Below, piece by piece: positions 8,717 through 17,324 of a DNA stretch of 64,000 nt. The stretch spans positions 596,001 to 660,000 of the forward strand of contig NZ_CP075191.1 of the NCBI RefSeq assembly GCF_020510625.1, read 5' to 3'. Under the pieces are notes generated by a model. That model ran no database searches and was not told where the DNA came from. It saw only the letters and a program-made list of their open reading frames with translations. The translations under genes were made by a program, and so were the position numbers. This stretch comes from Ferribacterium limneticum. GTDB lineage: Bacteria > Pseudomonadota > Gammaproteobacteria > Burkholderiales > Rhodocyclaceae. Position 1 is the stretch's first letter; each line of letters begins with the position of its first letter.

Positions 8717-10687
8717 TTAGCTGTTGTTAGTATCTACGAAACTGCGCAACTTGTCGGAGCGGGTCGGGTGACGCAGTTTGCGCAGGGCTTTGGCTTCTAT
8801 CTGGCGGATACGTTCGCGGGTGACGTCGAATTGCTTGCCGACTTCTTCCAGCGTGTGATCGGTGTTCATTTCGATGCCGAAACGCATGCGCAGGACCTTG
8901 GCTTCCCTCGTCGTCAGCGTGTCGAGGATTTCCTTGGTCACGCCGCGCAGACTGGAGTACATCGCGGCATCGGCCGGGGCCAGGGTGCCGGAGTCTTCGA
9001 TGAAGTCGCCGAGGTGGGAGTCGTCGTCGTCGCCGATCGGGGTTTCCATGGAGATCGGTTCCTTGGAAATTTTCATGATCTTGCGGATCTTGTCTTCCGG
9101 CATGTCCATCTTCTTGGCCAGCGTGGCGGGATCGGGCTCGAGGCCGGTTTCCTGCAGGATCTGGCGGGAGATGCGGTTCATCTTGTTGATCGTTTCGATC
9201 ATGTGCACCGGGATGCGGATGGTCCGTGCCTGGTCGGCGATGGAGCGGGTAATCGCCTGACGAATCCACCACGTGGCGTAGGTGGAGAATTTGTAGCCGC
9301 GGCGGTATTCGAACTTGTCCACCGCCTTCATCAGGCCGATGTTGCCTTCCTGGATCAGGTCGAGGAACTGCAGGCCGCGGTTGGTGTATTTCTTGGCGAT
9401 CGAGATGACCAGACGCAGGTTGGCTTCGGTCATTTCGCGCTTGGCGCGACGGGCCTTGGCTTCACCGGTGGACATCTGCTTGTTGATGTCCTTGAGGTCC
9501 TTGAGCGGAATGCCGATGCGGTCCTGCAGGGCGAGCAGCTTCTTCTGCTCTTCCTTGATGTCCGGTGCATTGCGGGTCAGGATGGCAACGTAGGTCTTGG
9601 GGGCGGCAGCCACTTCGGCATCGGCCCAGTCGAGGTTGATTTCATTGCCCGGGAAGGACTGGATGAAGTGCGGGCGCGGCATCTTGACGCGATCGACGCA
9701 GATTTGCTGAATCTTGCGCTCGCAACCACGAACCTGTTCGACCATGCCACGCACGCTGTCACACAAGCGCTCAATGGAGCGCGAGGTGAAGCGGATGTTC
9801 ATCAATTCGTCGGAAACCTGCTGCAGCAGCTTGATGTAAGCCTTGTCGTGCGAGCCCTTGGAAGGCAGCATCTTCTGCATCTTGGCGTGGATGCCCTTGA
9901 TGTTCTTGAAGCGTTCCAGCGCGTCGGTCTTCAATTGCAGCAGGGAGGCCGAGGCAGCGCCGCCGCCAGCATCCTCGTCGTCGGATTCGTCTTCGTCGTC
10001 TTCGTCGTCGGCTTCCGGCATTTCGGCGGCCGGGGCTTCTTCGACGGCGTTCGGATCGATCAGGCCATCGACCAGTTCGTCGATGCGCATTTCATCGGAT
10101 TCAACCTTGGCGGCCAATTCGAGAATGTCGGAAATCGTCGTCGGGCAGGCGGCAATCGCCTGGATCATGTGCTTGAGGCCTTCCTCGATCCGCTTGGCGA
10201 TCTCGATTTCGCCTTCGCGGGTGAGGAGTTCGACCGAACCCATTTCACGCATGTACATGCGGACCGGGTCGGTGGTGCGGCCGAATTCGGAGTCGACGGT
10301 GGACAGCGCCTGCTCGGCCTGCGCTTCGACTTCCTCGTCGTCGGCTGCCACAGCGGCGGTGTCGGACATCAGCAGGTCTTCGGCCGCCGGGGCTTCGTCG
10401 AAAACCTGGATGCTCATTTCGCTGAAGGTCGAGATGATCGCTTCGATACTTTCGGCATCGACGACGTCATCCGGCAGGTGGTCGTTGATCTCGGCGTAAG
10501 TCAGGTAGCCGCGCTCCTTGCCCAGTTTGATCAGGGCCTTGAGGCGCAGCTTGCGTGCTTCGGCGTCAAGCGGTTCCGGCGTCTCAGCCATCTGGCCCTG
10601 GAGCAGCGCCTTTTCGGCGGCTTTATCCTTGGCCTTGCTGGTGCGAGCCTTCGGTGCTTCCTTAGCGATGTCTTTTGCCTTAGCCAT
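8717..10687 (-). CDS. rpoD: RNA polymerase sigma factor RpoD (sigma 70)
   Basis: A 656-aa housekeeping sigma factor. The N terminus holds region 1.1 ([22 protein letters not shown]), then region 1.2 ([11 protein letters not shown]), an acidic non-conserved region with an Asp/Glu run near residue 235, regions 2.3-2.4 ([33 protein letters not shown]) and the region 4 helix-turn-helix ([28 protein letters not shown]). The ATG at 10687 is chosen over a GTG two codons upstream. A poly-basic N-terminal extension ([15 protein letters not shown]) precedes region 1.1. dnaG lies 46 nt upstream on the same strand, the usual arrangement. Confidence 0.98.
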   Translation of the reverse strand: MAKAKDIAKEAPKARTSKAKDKAAEKALLQGQMAETPEPLDAEARKLRLKALIKLGKERGYLTYAEINDHLPDDVVDAESIEAIISTFSEMSIQVFDEAPAAEDLLMSDTAAVAADDEEVEAQAEQALSTVDSEFGRTTDPVRMYMREMGSVELLTREGEIEIAKRIEEGLKHMIQAIAACPTTISDILELAAKVESDEMRIDELVDGLIDPNAVEEAPAAEMPEADDEDDEDESDDEDAGGGAASASLLQLKTDALERFKNIKGIHAKMQKMLPSKGSHDKAYIKLLQQVSDELMNIRFTSRSIERLCDSVRGMVEQVRGCERKIQQICVDRVKMPRPHFIQSFPGNEINLDWADAEVAAAPKTYVAILTRNAPDIKEEQKKLLALQDRIGIPLKDLKDINKQMSTGEAKARRAKREMTEANLRLVISIAKKYTNRGLQFLDLIQEGNIGLMKAVDKFEYRRGYKFSTYATWWIRQAITRSIADQARTIRIPVHMIETINKMNRISRQILQETGLEPDPATLAKKMDMPEDKIRKIMKISKEPISMETPIGDDDDSHLGDFIEDSGTLAPADAAMYSSLRGVTKEILDTLTTREAKVLRMRFGIEMNTDHTLEEVGKQFDVTRERIRQIEAKALRKLRHPTRSDKLRSFVDTNNS

Positions 10688-10733
10688 GAACACGATCCAT
10701 AGAATTCGAGAAAACCGTAGATTTTACCACAAC

Positions 10734-12470
10734 TTAGCTACGATTTGCCTTGGTGGTGAGGAACTGGATGTAAGCCTGCTTCTCGGCTGCGCTCAGTCCG
10801 GCGACGCCGAATTGCTGAGCCTTGGCTTGTAGCTCGGCGAAGGCGCGCTTCTCACCGCCTTCCTGAAGTTTTTCCAGCGTGTCGCGGAATTCCATCTCCG
10901 CCCCTTCTTCGTCAAACGGCAGGCCGAGAAGTTCCGACGCCGCGTTTTCGATGATGCTTTCTTCCGGCAGGCCGCGCAGCTGTTCGCGCAGGCCGGCGTA
11001 GCTCGAGGTCTCGTGATTGGCCGTAACCAGCTGATGAAGGCGGGTCAGGGCGGCGCGCTCCGGGGTGTCGGGCAGCAGTGCTATCGGTAGCCGGGCGGCC
11101 AGTTGCGGCTTGTGCAGCACAATGCGCAGCAGGTTGCGGGTCAGCGACGGAGCGGTGCGTTTTGCCCTGGGCGGTGCCGCTGGTATGTAGGACTTTAGTT
11201 CGCAAAGCCGTTCGACCTCGGCCTGGGCAAAGCCGCTGGCTTCGGCCAGCCGTTTGACCAGTTGCAGGCGGAGCAGCGGGGTCGGCAGCTTGAGCAGCAG
11301 CGGCTTGGCTTCGTAGATCAGCTGGGCCTTGCCTTCCGAACTGGTCAGGTCGCAGCGCTGGGCCAGTTCGCGTAGCAGGAAGTCAGACAGCGGCATGGCC
11401 TGGGTGACTTGCCGGTCGAACTGTTCCTTGCCGAATTCGCGGATGTAGCTGTCAGGATCGTGCTCCTGGGGCAGGAAGATAAAGCCGAGCCGCTTGTTGT
11501 CGGCCAGTACTTCCAGCGAATTTTCCAGCGCCCGCCACGCCGCCTTGCGGCCGGCATTGTCGCCGTCGAAACAGAAAACGATGCGGTCGACCTGGCGCAG
11601 CAGCTTGGTCACGTGAGTGGCCGTGGTCGCTGTGCCGAGCGTTGCCACCGCATTGCCGACGCCGTTCTGCGACAGGGCAATGACGTCCATGTAGCCTTCG
11701 GTGACGATGGCGGTATCGGTTTCGCGCAGCGCCTGGCGGGCCTGGGGTAGCCCGAACAGTTCGCGGCCCTTCTCGAAGAGCGGGGTTTCCGGCGAGTTCA
11801 GATATTTCGGCTCACCCTGATCGATGATGCGGCCGCCGAAGGCGATGATTTCACCTTTCGGATTGATGATCGGGATCATCAGGCGGTCGCGGAAGCGGTC
11901 GTAGCGGCGGCCGGCTTCGTTTTCGATGACCAGGCCAGCGATCTTTAGTTCTTCGGCGTTGTAGTCCGGGAAGACTTCCTGCAGGTTCTGCCAGCCGTCC
12001 GGGGCGTAGCCGATGCCGTAGCGGGCAGCGACTTCACCGGTCAGACCGCGTTTTTTGCAATACTCGATGGCGCGCGGCGAGGCCTTGAGTTGATCCTTGT
12101 AGTACTGGGCGGCACGCGCCATGATTTCGATCAGCGTCCGCGTCTGGCCGGGTTTTTCATCCTTGAAGCTGCGTCCTTCGCTTTCCGGCACCTGCATGCC
12201 GGCGCGGGTAGCCAGATCCTTGACGGCATCGACGAAGCCGAGGCCCTGGTATTCCATGACGAAGCTGATCGCCGTGCCGTGGGCGCCGCAGCCGAAGCAG
12301 TGGTAGAACTGCTTGGTCGGGCTGACCGTGAAGGATGGCGACTTCTCGTTGTGGAAGGGGCAGCAGGCGGCGTAGTTGGCGCCGGCCTTCTTCAGTGGCA
12401 CGTAGCCGTCTACCAGGTCGACAATGTCGACCCGGGCCAGCAAATCCTGAATAAACGAATCAGGAATCAC
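10734..12470 (-). CDS. dnaG: DNA primase DnaG
   Basis: A 578-aa replication primase. The zinc-binding domain shows CCPFHNEKSPSFTV and FHCFGCGAHG-type ligands (CPFH...CFGC) in the first 70 residues. The TOPRIM catalytic core contains VTEGYMDVIAL and FCFDGDNAGRKAAWRALE. The C-terminal helical region binds the replicative helicase. Length is normal. The stop of yqeY lies 6 nt upstream of its start, so yqeY-dnaG-rpoD form the macromolecular-synthesis-type operon with rpsU. Confidence 0.98.
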   Translation of the reverse strand: MIPDSFIQDLLARVDIVDLVDGYVPLKKAGANYAACCPFHNEKSPSFTVSPTKQFYHCFGCGAHGTAISFVMEYQGLGFVDAVKDLATRAGMQVPESEGRSFKDEKPGQTRTLIEIMARAAQYYKDQLKASPRAIEYCKKRGLTGEVAARYGIGYAPDGWQNLQEVFPDYNAEELKIAGLVIENEAGRRYDRFRDRLMIPIINPKGEIIAFGGRIIDQGEPKYLNSPETPLFEKGRELFGLPQARQALRETDTAIVTEGYMDVIALSQNGVGNAVATLGTATTATHVTKLLRQVDRIVFCFDGDNAGRKAAWRALENSLEVLADNKRLGFIFLPQEHDPDSYIREFGKEQFDRQVTQAMPLSDFLLRELAQRCDLTSSEGKAQLIYEAKPLLLKLPTPLLRLQLVKRLAEASGFAQAEVERLCELKSYIPAAPPRAKRTAPSLTRNLLRIVLHKPQLAARLPIALLPDTPERAALTRLHQLVTANHETSSYAGLREQLRGLPEESIIENAASELLGLPFDEEGAEMEFRDTLEKLQEGGEKRAFAELQAKAQQFGVAGLSAAEKQAYIQFLTTKANRS

Positions 12471-12476
12471 CGCTTT

Positions 12477-12923
12477 TTAACCGGCAAGCGCAGCCTTGAC
12501 CAGTTTCGAGACTTCCGCCATGTCGGCCTTGCCGGCCAAACGCGGCTTCAGCACGCCCATCAGCTTGCCCATGTCGGCCGGGCCTTTGGCGCCGGTTTCG
12601 GCGACGGCGGCAGCAACGGTGGCTGCGGTTTCTTCACTGCTCATCTTTTCCGGCAGGTAGGCAGCGAGGACGGCGATTTCGAATTTCTCCGCGTCGGCCA
12701 ATTCCTGGCGGCCGGCAGCTTCGTATTGGGTGACGCTGTCCTTGCGCTGCTTGGTCAGCTTTTCAATGACGGCGACGACGGCGGCGTCGTCGAGCTCGAT
12801 GCGCTCATCGACTTCCTTTTGCTTGACGGCCGCGAGCAGCAGGCGGATTGCGCCCAGCTTGGCCGATTCCTTGGCCTTCATGGCCGTTTTCATGTCTTCG
12901 GTGATGCGTGCTTTGAGGGTCAT
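12477..12923 (-). CDS. yqeY: GatB/YqeY domain protein
   Basis: A 148-aa protein of the YqeY family, an alpha-helical domain related to the C-terminal tRNA-binding part of GatB. It begins MTLKARITEDMKTAMKAKESAKLGAIRLL and has the usual KEVDERIELDD and AYLPEKMSSEE segments. It commonly lies between rpsU and dnaG, as here. The molecular role is not settled; tRNA-dependent amidation or quality control is proposed for the family. An unusual heptamer array starts 4 nt upstream of the start codon (12927-13015). Confidence 0.93.
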   Translation of the reverse strand: MTLKARITEDMKTAMKAKESAKLGAIRLLLAAVKQKEVDERIELDDAAVVAVIEKLTKQRKDSVTQYEAAGRQELADAEKFEIAVLAAYLPEKMSSEETAATVAAAVAETGAKGPADMGKLMGVLKPRLAGKADMAEVSKLVKAALAG

Positions 12924-12926
12924 TTT

Positions 12927-13015
12927 TTAGCTTTTAGTGGTTAGTCGTTAGTTGTTAGCTAGAGCGTGGCGCATTCGCTTTGGCTCGGTACGAACAACTA
13001 AATACTAGATGCTAA
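12927..13015. repeat. Inverted array of TTAG-type heptamers
   Basis: Five head-to-tail heptamers occupy 12927-12961 (TTAGCTT, TTAGTGG, TTAGTCG, TTAGTTG, TTAGCTA). After a 33-bp centre, three heptamers run in inverted orientation at 12995-13015 (CAACTAA, ATACTAG, ATGCTAA). The 7-bp phase is strict in both arms. The left arm lies directly before yqeY and the right arm ends at the rpsU terminator, so a transcript crossing the region could fold the two arms together. Confidence 0.75.
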
Positions 13016-13051
13016 AGAAAAAAAGCCGCCGGCTGTTGAAGGCTGGCGGCT
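13016..13051 (-). terminator. Rho-independent terminator of rpsU
   Basis: On the minus strand AGCCGCCAGC pairs with GCCGGCGGCT and is followed by eight T residues and CTTT. It lies 27 nt past the rpsU stop, so at least part of rpsU transcription ends before yqeY. Confidence 0.85.
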
Positions 13052-13077
13052 CTTTTGTGCGGCGAAAACGTACTGGA

Positions 13078-13290
13078 TCAGTACAGTTTCGGCGGCAGGG
13101 TCAGGCTACGGAGGCGCTTGTGCTGGCGTTTAACGGCAGCGGCAGCCTTGCGCTTGCGTTCGGTCGTGGGCTTTTCGTAAAACTCACGGGCACGCAGCTC
13201 GGTCAGCAAACCAGTCTTTTCGACCGTGCGCTTGAAGCGGCGGATAGCAACTTCGAACGGCTCATTTTCCTTGACACGAATGTTCGGCAT
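13078..13290 (-). CDS. rpsU: 30S ribosomal protein S21
   Basis: A 70-aa basic protein of standard length, beginning [21 protein letters not shown] and carrying the typical [21 protein letters not shown] stretch. S21 binds near the platform of the small subunit and helps pair the mRNA with 16S rRNA. The ATG at 13290 is the family start; three further in-frame codons upstream are not part of it. It is first in the gene order rpsU-yqeY-dnaG-rpoD and is divergent from tsaD. Confidence 0.98.
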   Translation of the reverse strand: MPNIRVKENEPFEVAIRRFKRTVEKTGLLTELRAREFYEKPTTERKRKAAAAVKRQHKRLRSLTLPPKLY

Positions 13291-13429
13291 ATAAATCACC
13301 CCCTTCCGTTAGGCGCCTGCCAGGTCAAGTAAAAGGCAGTGCGCGCAAAATTTGTGTCCGCATGTTTGCGGAGAGCCAAGCAGTATATGTCAAAAAACCT
13401 TGTTGCTCCAAGTGTTAAAATGCGTCCCC

Positions 13430-14464
13430 ATGCTAGTCCTTGGTGTTGAATCTTCCTGCGACGAAACCGGTATTGCGCTCTACGACAGCGCGGCCGGCCT
13501 GTTATCCCATGCTCTCTATTCCCAGGTGGCGATGCATGCCGAGTACGGCGGCGTCGTGCCCGAGCTGGCATCGCGCGACCATATCCGACGCGTCGTTCCC
13601 TTGCTGCGTGAGGCGCTCGGGCAGGCCGGGAAAACGCTGGATGAGGTGGATGCTGTCGCCTATACACGCGGCCCCGGTCTGGCTGGCGCCTTGCTCGTTG
13701 GCTGTGCCTTTGCCGAGGCGCTGGCGGTGGCGATCGACAAACCGACCATCCCGGTGCATCACCTCGAAGGCCATTTGCTGTCGCCCCTGCTCTCGAAGAC
13801 GCCGCCGACCTTCCCGTTCGTCGCGCTGCTGGTCTCCGGTGGTCATACGCAGTTGATGAAGGTGACCGGCGTCGGCGAATATGAACTGCTCGGCGAAACG
13901 CTGGACGACGCGGCGGGCGAGGCTTTCGACAAGAGCGCCAAACTGCTCGGCTTGCCGTATCCCGGTGGCGCTTTGTTGTCGAAGCTGGCCGAACAGGGGA
14001 CGCCGGGCGTTTATGAACTGCCGCGGCCGATGCTGCATTCCGGTGATCTGAGTTTCAGCTTTTCCGGATTGAAGACGGCCGTCCTGACGCTGGTCCGTGA
14101 GCACGCCGATGAAATGACCGACGAGTTCAAGGCCAATGCGGCACGGGCTTTTCAGGAAGCCATTGTCGAGGTGCTGGTCAAGAAGTCGCTGAAGGCGATG
14201 AAGCAGACCGGGCTGAAACAGCTGGTGGTGGCCGGCGGGGTTGGTGCCAACAAGCAGCTGCGGGCCACGCTGAACGACGAGGCAAAGCGCAAGCGCTTCC
14301 GCGTCTATTACCCGGAGCTGGAATTCTGTACCGATAACGGCGCGATGATTGCGCTGGCTGGTTCCTTGCGCTTGCTGTCGGGTTCTTCGTCCAAGGTGGC
14401 GGGGAGTTTTGCCGTGCAGCCGCGCTGGCCCTTGATGGAAATGTCGGTCAGCGGTACGAAGTAG
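13430..14464 (+). CDS. tsaD: tRNA N6-adenosine threonylcarbamoyltransferase TsaD
   Basis: A 344-aa enzyme of the Kae1/TsaD family that, with TsaB and TsaE, transfers the threonylcarbamoyl group to A37 of tRNAs reading ANN codons. The N terminus is [19 protein letters not shown]; the metal motif [10 protein letters not shown] and the ATP-binding GGHTQL and [10 protein letters not shown] segments are intact. The ATG at 13430 is the family start. It is divergent from rpsU, a common arrangement. Its last 157 bases are antisense to a small minus-strand cysteine-rich ORF. Confidence 0.97.
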   Translation: MLVLGVESSCDETGIALYDSAAGLLSHALYSQVAMHAEYGGVVPELASRDHIRRVVPLLREALGQAGKTLDEVDAVAYTRGPGLAGALLVGCAFAEALAVAIDKPTIPVHHLEGHLLSPLLSKTPPTFPFVALLVSGGHTQLMKVTGVGEYELLGETLDDAAGEAFDKSAKLLGLPYPGGALLSKLAEQGTPGVYELPRPMLHSGDLSFSFSGLKTAVLTLVREHADEMTDEFKANAARAFQEAIVEVLVKKSLKAMKQTGLKQLVVAGGVGANKQLRATLNDEAKRKRFRVYYPELEFCTDNGAMIALAGSLRLLSGSSSKVAGSFAVQPRWPLMEMSVSGTK

Positions 14465-14562
14465 CAGGTCGCGCCATCGCGTTCATGGCGCGGCGCCGCT
14501 TTTTTCCGACGTTTCGGGCAGTTCTTGCAGGGCGGATTGGTCTTGCAGCACTTTTTGCCCAT
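14308..14562 (-). CDS. Small cysteine-rich protein, antisense overlap with tsaD
   Basis: An 84-aa reading frame whose first 33 residues are striking: a lysine-rich segment with the pattern CC-x5-C-x2-C (start [21 protein letters not shown]), the look of short metal-binding proteins. The part outside tsaD (14465-14562) carries all of this pattern; the remainder is antisense to the tsaD 3' end and looks less protein-like. GAGGG lies 8 nt before the ATG at 14562, within the stop region of the cupin gene, so it may be the third gene after tpx and the cupin gene. Translation of the conserved part is plausible; the long tail may be incidental. Confidence 0.5.
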   Translation of the reverse strand: MGKKCCKTNPPCKNCPKRRKKAAPRHERDGATCYFVPLTDISIKGQRGCTAKLPATLDEEPDSKRKEPASAIIAPLSVQNSSSG

Positions 14563-14573
14563 GATCATAGCCC

Positions 14574-14852
14574 TCAGTTACGCCGCGCGACCCAGTAGGT
14601 AGCGCCTTGGTGGCCATAACGTTCGGCGTGTGCGACCTCGCGATCCAGCGCAAAGTCGTCGCCGGCCTTGAGATGCTGAATTTGGTCGCCGACGGTCAGC
14701 CACATCTCGCCACCCACTACCCTTGCCTTCAGGGCGAACGGGTGGGTGTGCGTGTCGAGTCTGGCATCGGCCGGCCAAGTGCGTTCAAGCACCTCGTCGA
14801 ATCCTTCAGCGAGGGTTTGCGCTTTGAATTCATCGAAGGTGCTTGTCGGCAT
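14574..14852 (-). CDS. Small cupin-domain protein
   Basis: A 92-aa single-domain cupin. The metal-type motif HTHPFALKARVVGGEMWL and the second motif DFALDREVAHAERYG give the two conserved cupin strands with His ligands. Such small cupins sense or bind small ligands or metals; the substrate cannot be read from sequence. It starts 9 nt after the tpx stop on the same strand, so it is probably cotranscribed with thiol peroxidase and may share an oxidative-stress role (inference). Confidence 0.78.
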   Translation of the reverse strand: MPTSTFDEFKAQTLAEGFDEVLERTWPADARLDTHTHPFALKARVVGGEMWLTVGDQIQHLKAGDDFALDREVAHAERYGHQGATYWVARRN

Positions 14853-14861
14853 GGTCTTGCC

Positions 14862-15362
14862 TCAGAGAACGGCCAGGGCGGCGGCGTAGTCAGGCTCGTT
14901 CTTGATTTCGTTGACCAGTTCGCTGTGGATCACCTTGTCGTTTTCGTCGAGGACGACGACGGCACGTGCAGAGACGCCGGCCAGCGGGCCGCTGGTGATG
15001 GCGACGCCGTAGGCTTCGAGAAATTCACGGCCGCGCATGGTCGATAGCGTGATCACGTTATCCAGGCCTTCAGCACCGCAGAAGCGGGCCTGAGCGAAGG
15101 GCAGGTCGGCCGAGATACAGAGAACGACGGTGTTCGGCAGGCCGTTGGCCTTGGTGTTGAACTGGCGGACGGAGGTAGCGCAGGTCGGGGTATCGATGCT
15201 CGGGAAAATGTTCAGAATCTTGCGCTTGCCGGCGAAACTGGCGAGGGCGACATCTGACAGGTCCTTGGCAACCAACGAAAAGGCCGGGGCAGCATCGCCC
15301 TTGTTGGGGAATTTGCCGGTAACGGTGATGGCGTTGCCGCCAAGGGTAACGGTTTGGGTCAT
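14862..15362 (-). CDS. tpx: Thiol peroxidase Tpx
   Basis: A 166-aa peroxiredoxin of the Tpx class that reduces H2O2 and alkyl hydroperoxides with thioredoxin. The peroxidatic cysteine is in [17 protein letters not shown] and the resolving cysteine in RFCGAEGL, the spacing typical of Tpx. The ATG at 15362 is the family start with AAGGATAT just upstream. The frame continues upstream without homology. A 30-codon ORF and an OxyR-like site lie upstream on the same strand. Confidence 0.95.
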   Translation of the reverse strand: MTQTVTLGGNAITVTGKFPNKGDAAPAFSLVAKDLSDVALASFAGKRKILNIFPSIDTPTCATSVRQFNTKANGLPNTVVLCISADLPFAQARFCGAEGLDNVITLSTMRGREFLEAYGVAITSGPLAGVSARAVVVLDENDKVIHSELVNEIKNEPDYAAALAVL

Positions 15363-15488
15363 TGCATATCCTTGAGATTGAATGCGGAGGCCCCGTTTGA
15401 TGGGGGCGCGCCACTTTGGTTCATTGATTAGATCGGTTGGGGTCGTGATGCCAAACGTCTTGGCCACGACGGCCCAGCGGTGGCGCTG

Positions 15489-15581
15489 TCAGAAATTGTC
15501 TGGCAGGGTGGCCAGAATGTCGATAGCCGGCTCCCACGCCAGAAGCTCGTCGAACCAGCGATCAATAAAATTGGAAATCAT
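15489..15581 (-). CDS. Possible 30-aa protein or leader peptide upstream of tpx
   Basis: A 30-codon ORF beginning MISNFIDRWFDELLAW with the consensus ribosome binding site AGGAGG 6 nt before its ATG. The predicted peptide is acidic and amphipathic, rich in Trp, Phe, Leu and Asp. It ends 126 nt upstream of the tpx start on the same strand. The ribosome binding site is among the best in the window, which argues for translation. It may act as a leader or as a small protein in its own right; no family is recognised. Confidence 0.5.
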   Translation of the reverse strand: MISNFIDRWFDELLAWEPAIDILATLPDNF

Positions 15582-15647
15582 GGTGGCCTCCTGTAGTTTG
15601 CCAGGTCGTCCTGACCTGATGGACTCAGTGTAGGCAGGGATGCCCTA

Positions 15648-15680
15648 TTGATCCAATCGATTGATCGAATGGGATGAATT
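15648..15680. promoter_or_regulatory. OxyR-like tetrad site upstream of tpx
   Basis: Tetrads spaced by 7 nt read ATTG-atccaat-CGAT-tgatcga-ATGG. The OxyR consensus is ATAG-N7-CTAT-N7-ATAG-N7-CTAT. The core CAATCGATTG is a perfect palindrome. The same arrangement recurs at 18316. Placement upstream of a peroxidase gene fits OxyR, but the match is partial. Confidence 0.4.
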
Positions 15681-15699
15681 GGGCTTCGCTATCAGATGG

Positions 15700-15724
15700 C
15701 AAAAAACGCCGGCGAACCGGCGTT
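15700..15724 (-). terminator. Rho-independent terminator of plsY
   Basis: On the minus strand AACGCCGG pairs with CCGGCGTT around a TTCG loop and is followed by T residues (GTTTTTTGCC). It lies about 22 nt past the plsY stop. Confidence 0.85.
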
Positions 15725-15745
15725 GTTGCTGAGAGGATGCCTGCC

Positions 15746-16342
15746 TCAGGCCTTTTTCTTGCTGCCGATCTTCGATTCCAGGCCGGCCATCAGGCGCTGG
15801 ATGTTCTGCCAATGCTTGCCGATCAGGGCCATGCCGAGAATGCCGACCACCACGGTTTGGCCGTTCCCGCCATGCATCAGCACGGAAATGACCGGGGCCA
15901 TGGCGGCCGCGACAACGGCGGCAAGTGATGAATAACGGAAAGCGTAGGCCATGAATAGCCAGGTGCCGGCGACAGCCAGGCCAAGTAGCGGGTCGAGCGC
16001 GAGCAGTACGCCGGCGGCGGTGGCGACGCCCTTGCCGCCCTTGAACTTGAGGAAAATCGGGTAAAGGTGGCCGAGGAAGACGGCCAGTGCGACGAGGCCG
16101 ATCACGGTGTCGGAGAAGCCCATGCGCTGGGCGATGAAAACTGCAGCCCAGCCTTTGAATGCATCGCCGAGTAGCGTGACGAGTGCCGCCTTCTTGTTGC
16201 CGCTACGCAGCACGTTGGTGGCACCGGGGTTGCCCGAACCGTAAGTGCGAGGGTCGGCCAGGCCGAAGAGTTTCGAGGAAATCATTGCGAAGGGAACGGA
16301 GCCGAGCAGGTAGGCGGCAACGAGGGCGATGGCTATTTGCAT
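15746..16342 (-). CDS. plsY: Glycerol-3-phosphate acyltransferase PlsY
   Basis: A 198-aa inner-membrane enzyme that transfers the acyl group of acyl-phosphate to glycerol-3-phosphate, the first step of phospholipid synthesis. It has about five membrane segments. The three PlsY motifs are present: YLLGSVPFAMISSKL, YGSGNPGATNVLR with the GSGNxGATN signature, and KFKGGKGVATAAGVLLAL. The C terminus is basic (ESKIGSKKKA). The ATG at 16342 is the family start. It is divergent from folB with 66 nt between start codons. Confidence 0.96.
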   Translation of the reverse strand: MQIAIALVAAYLLGSVPFAMISSKLFGLADPRTYGSGNPGATNVLRSGNKKAALVTLLGDAFKGWAAVFIAQRMGFSDTVIGLVALAVFLGHLYPIFLKFKGGKGVATAAGVLLALDPLLGLAVAGTWLFMAYAFRYSSLAAVVAAAMAPVISVLMHGGNGQTVVVGILGMALIGKHWQNIQRLMAGLESKIGSKKKA

Positions 16343-16363
16343 GGGGGGCTTTGGTCGCTGAGG

Positions 16364-16369
16364 TACAAT
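16364..16369 (+). promoter_or_regulatory. Possible -10 box of folB
   Basis: TACAAT lies 40 nt before the folB start in the plsY-folB divergent region. No good -35 is present at normal spacing, so this is tentative. Confidence 0.3.
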
Positions 16370-16408
16370 CGCGCCAAATTTTACACCGCTGCTGCGGTCG
16401 ACCGCCCT

Positions 16409-16759
16409 ATGGACATCATTTTCCTCGAAGAACTGCGCGCTGAAACCTGGATAGGCATCTATCCGCGCGAGAAGGCCATGCCGCAGACGGTCGAAATATC
16501 CCTGCAGATCGGTGTTTCTACCGCCTCGGCCGGGGCCAGCGACGATATTCGCGATACGGTGGATTACGCCGTGGTGGTCGAGCGTCTGCGCGCTGACCTC
16601 GCCGCTGTGCACTTCAACCTCATTGAGGCGCTCGCCGAGCACGTAGCAACCTACGTGCTGGAAACCTTCGCCGTCCATTGGGTGCGCGTTTCCGTCGCCA
16701 AGCTGGGCATGATGCCCGGCGTCAAGCGCGTCGGCGTGATCATCGAACGATCAATCTGA
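16409..16759 (+). CDS. folB: Dihydroneopterin aldolase FolB
   Basis: A 116-aa folate-pathway enzyme that converts 7,8-dihydroneopterin to 6-hydroxymethyl-dihydropterin and glycolaldehyde. It begins MDIIFLEELRAETWIGIYPREK and contains the conserved DTVDYAVVVERL segment, the catalytic-region Glu of FNLIEALAEHVA and the closing Lys in VSVAKLGMMPGVKRVGV. The ATG at 16409 is the family start. It is convergent with the CBS-domain gene; an imperfect inverted repeat (16756-16785) lies between them. Confidence 0.94.
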   Translation: MDIIFLEELRAETWIGIYPREKAMPQTVEISLQIGVSTASAGASDDIRDTVDYAVVVERLRADLAAVHFNLIEALAEHVATYVLETFAVHWVRVSVAKLGMMPGVKRVGVIIERSI

Positions 16760-16785
16760 CCGGCACCTAGGCGGGTGTCGGTCAG
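16756..16785. terminator. Inverted repeat between folB and the CBS gene
   Basis: CTGACCGGCACC and GGTGTCGGTCAG form a 12-bp stem with one mismatch and a 6-nt loop, starting at the folB stop codon. There is no T-run, so termination is only probable; position between convergent genes supports it. Confidence 0.5.
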
Positions 16786-16793
16786 AGGTGCGC

Positions 16794-17234
16794 TTACAGA
16801 ATTTCGGTCAAAACTTCCTTCTGGTCGAGTTCCTTGAAGAAGTGCAGTGCCTCCAGTCCGAGCGCGTCACGTGAGGAGAGTACACCGATCGGCCGGCCAT
16901 CCGGCAAGACCACCGGCAAATGGCGGAAGCCGCCTTCATGCATGATGTGCAGCGCATGGCCGAAGGGCTTTTCGGGCGAGATGGTCTGCGGGTTGGCTGT
17001 CATGGCCGCCTCGACCGGCGTGCTGGCCGGATCGAGGCCGGCGGCCAGCACCTTGAAGGCCAAGTCGCGCTCGGTGCAGATACCGAGCAGCTTGCCTTCT
17101 TCCGGTGTGACAACCAGAACGACACTGTCGTTGTTGTCGCGCATGTGGGCGGCCACGGCTCGAACGCTTTTTTCCGGCGTGGTGGTCAGGAAATGACGAT
17201 TCTGGATGATCTTGATTGCGGCGCGATTCGGCAT
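16794..17234 (-). CDS. CBS-domain protein
   Basis: A 146-aa protein built of two CBS motifs, which pair to bind adenine nucleotides. The first covers about residues 18-75 (TTTPEKSVRAVAAHMRDNNDSVVLVV ... GICTERDLAFKVLA), the second about 80-138 (MTANPQTISPEKPFGHALHIMHEGGFRHLPVV ... GVLSSRDALGLE). Both end in the typical S/T-x-x-D/R-D motif. There is no fused enzyme or channel domain. It is a stand-alone gene of unknown partner, probably an energy-state sensor. Confidence 0.88.
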   Translation of the reverse strand: MPNRAAIKIIQNRHFLTTTPEKSVRAVAAHMRDNNDSVVLVVTPEEGKLLGICTERDLAFKVLAAGLDPASTPVEAAMTANPQTISPEKPFGHALHIMHEGGFRHLPVVLPDGRPIGVLSSRDALGLEALHFFKELDQKEVLTEIL

Positions 17235-17324
17235 GGTTCGTCTCCTCTATTGGGGTTGGGCTGCAGAGGAAAGACAAACACTGTTTGAATTAGTTCGTCG
17301 CAATCAACGATCGGTTCAAGTTCA

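Noticed and set aside
8768..10702. A 644-codon open frame on the plus strand opposite rpoD
   Set aside because: Antisense to rpoD for its full length; the translation is repetitive and has no recognisable domain.
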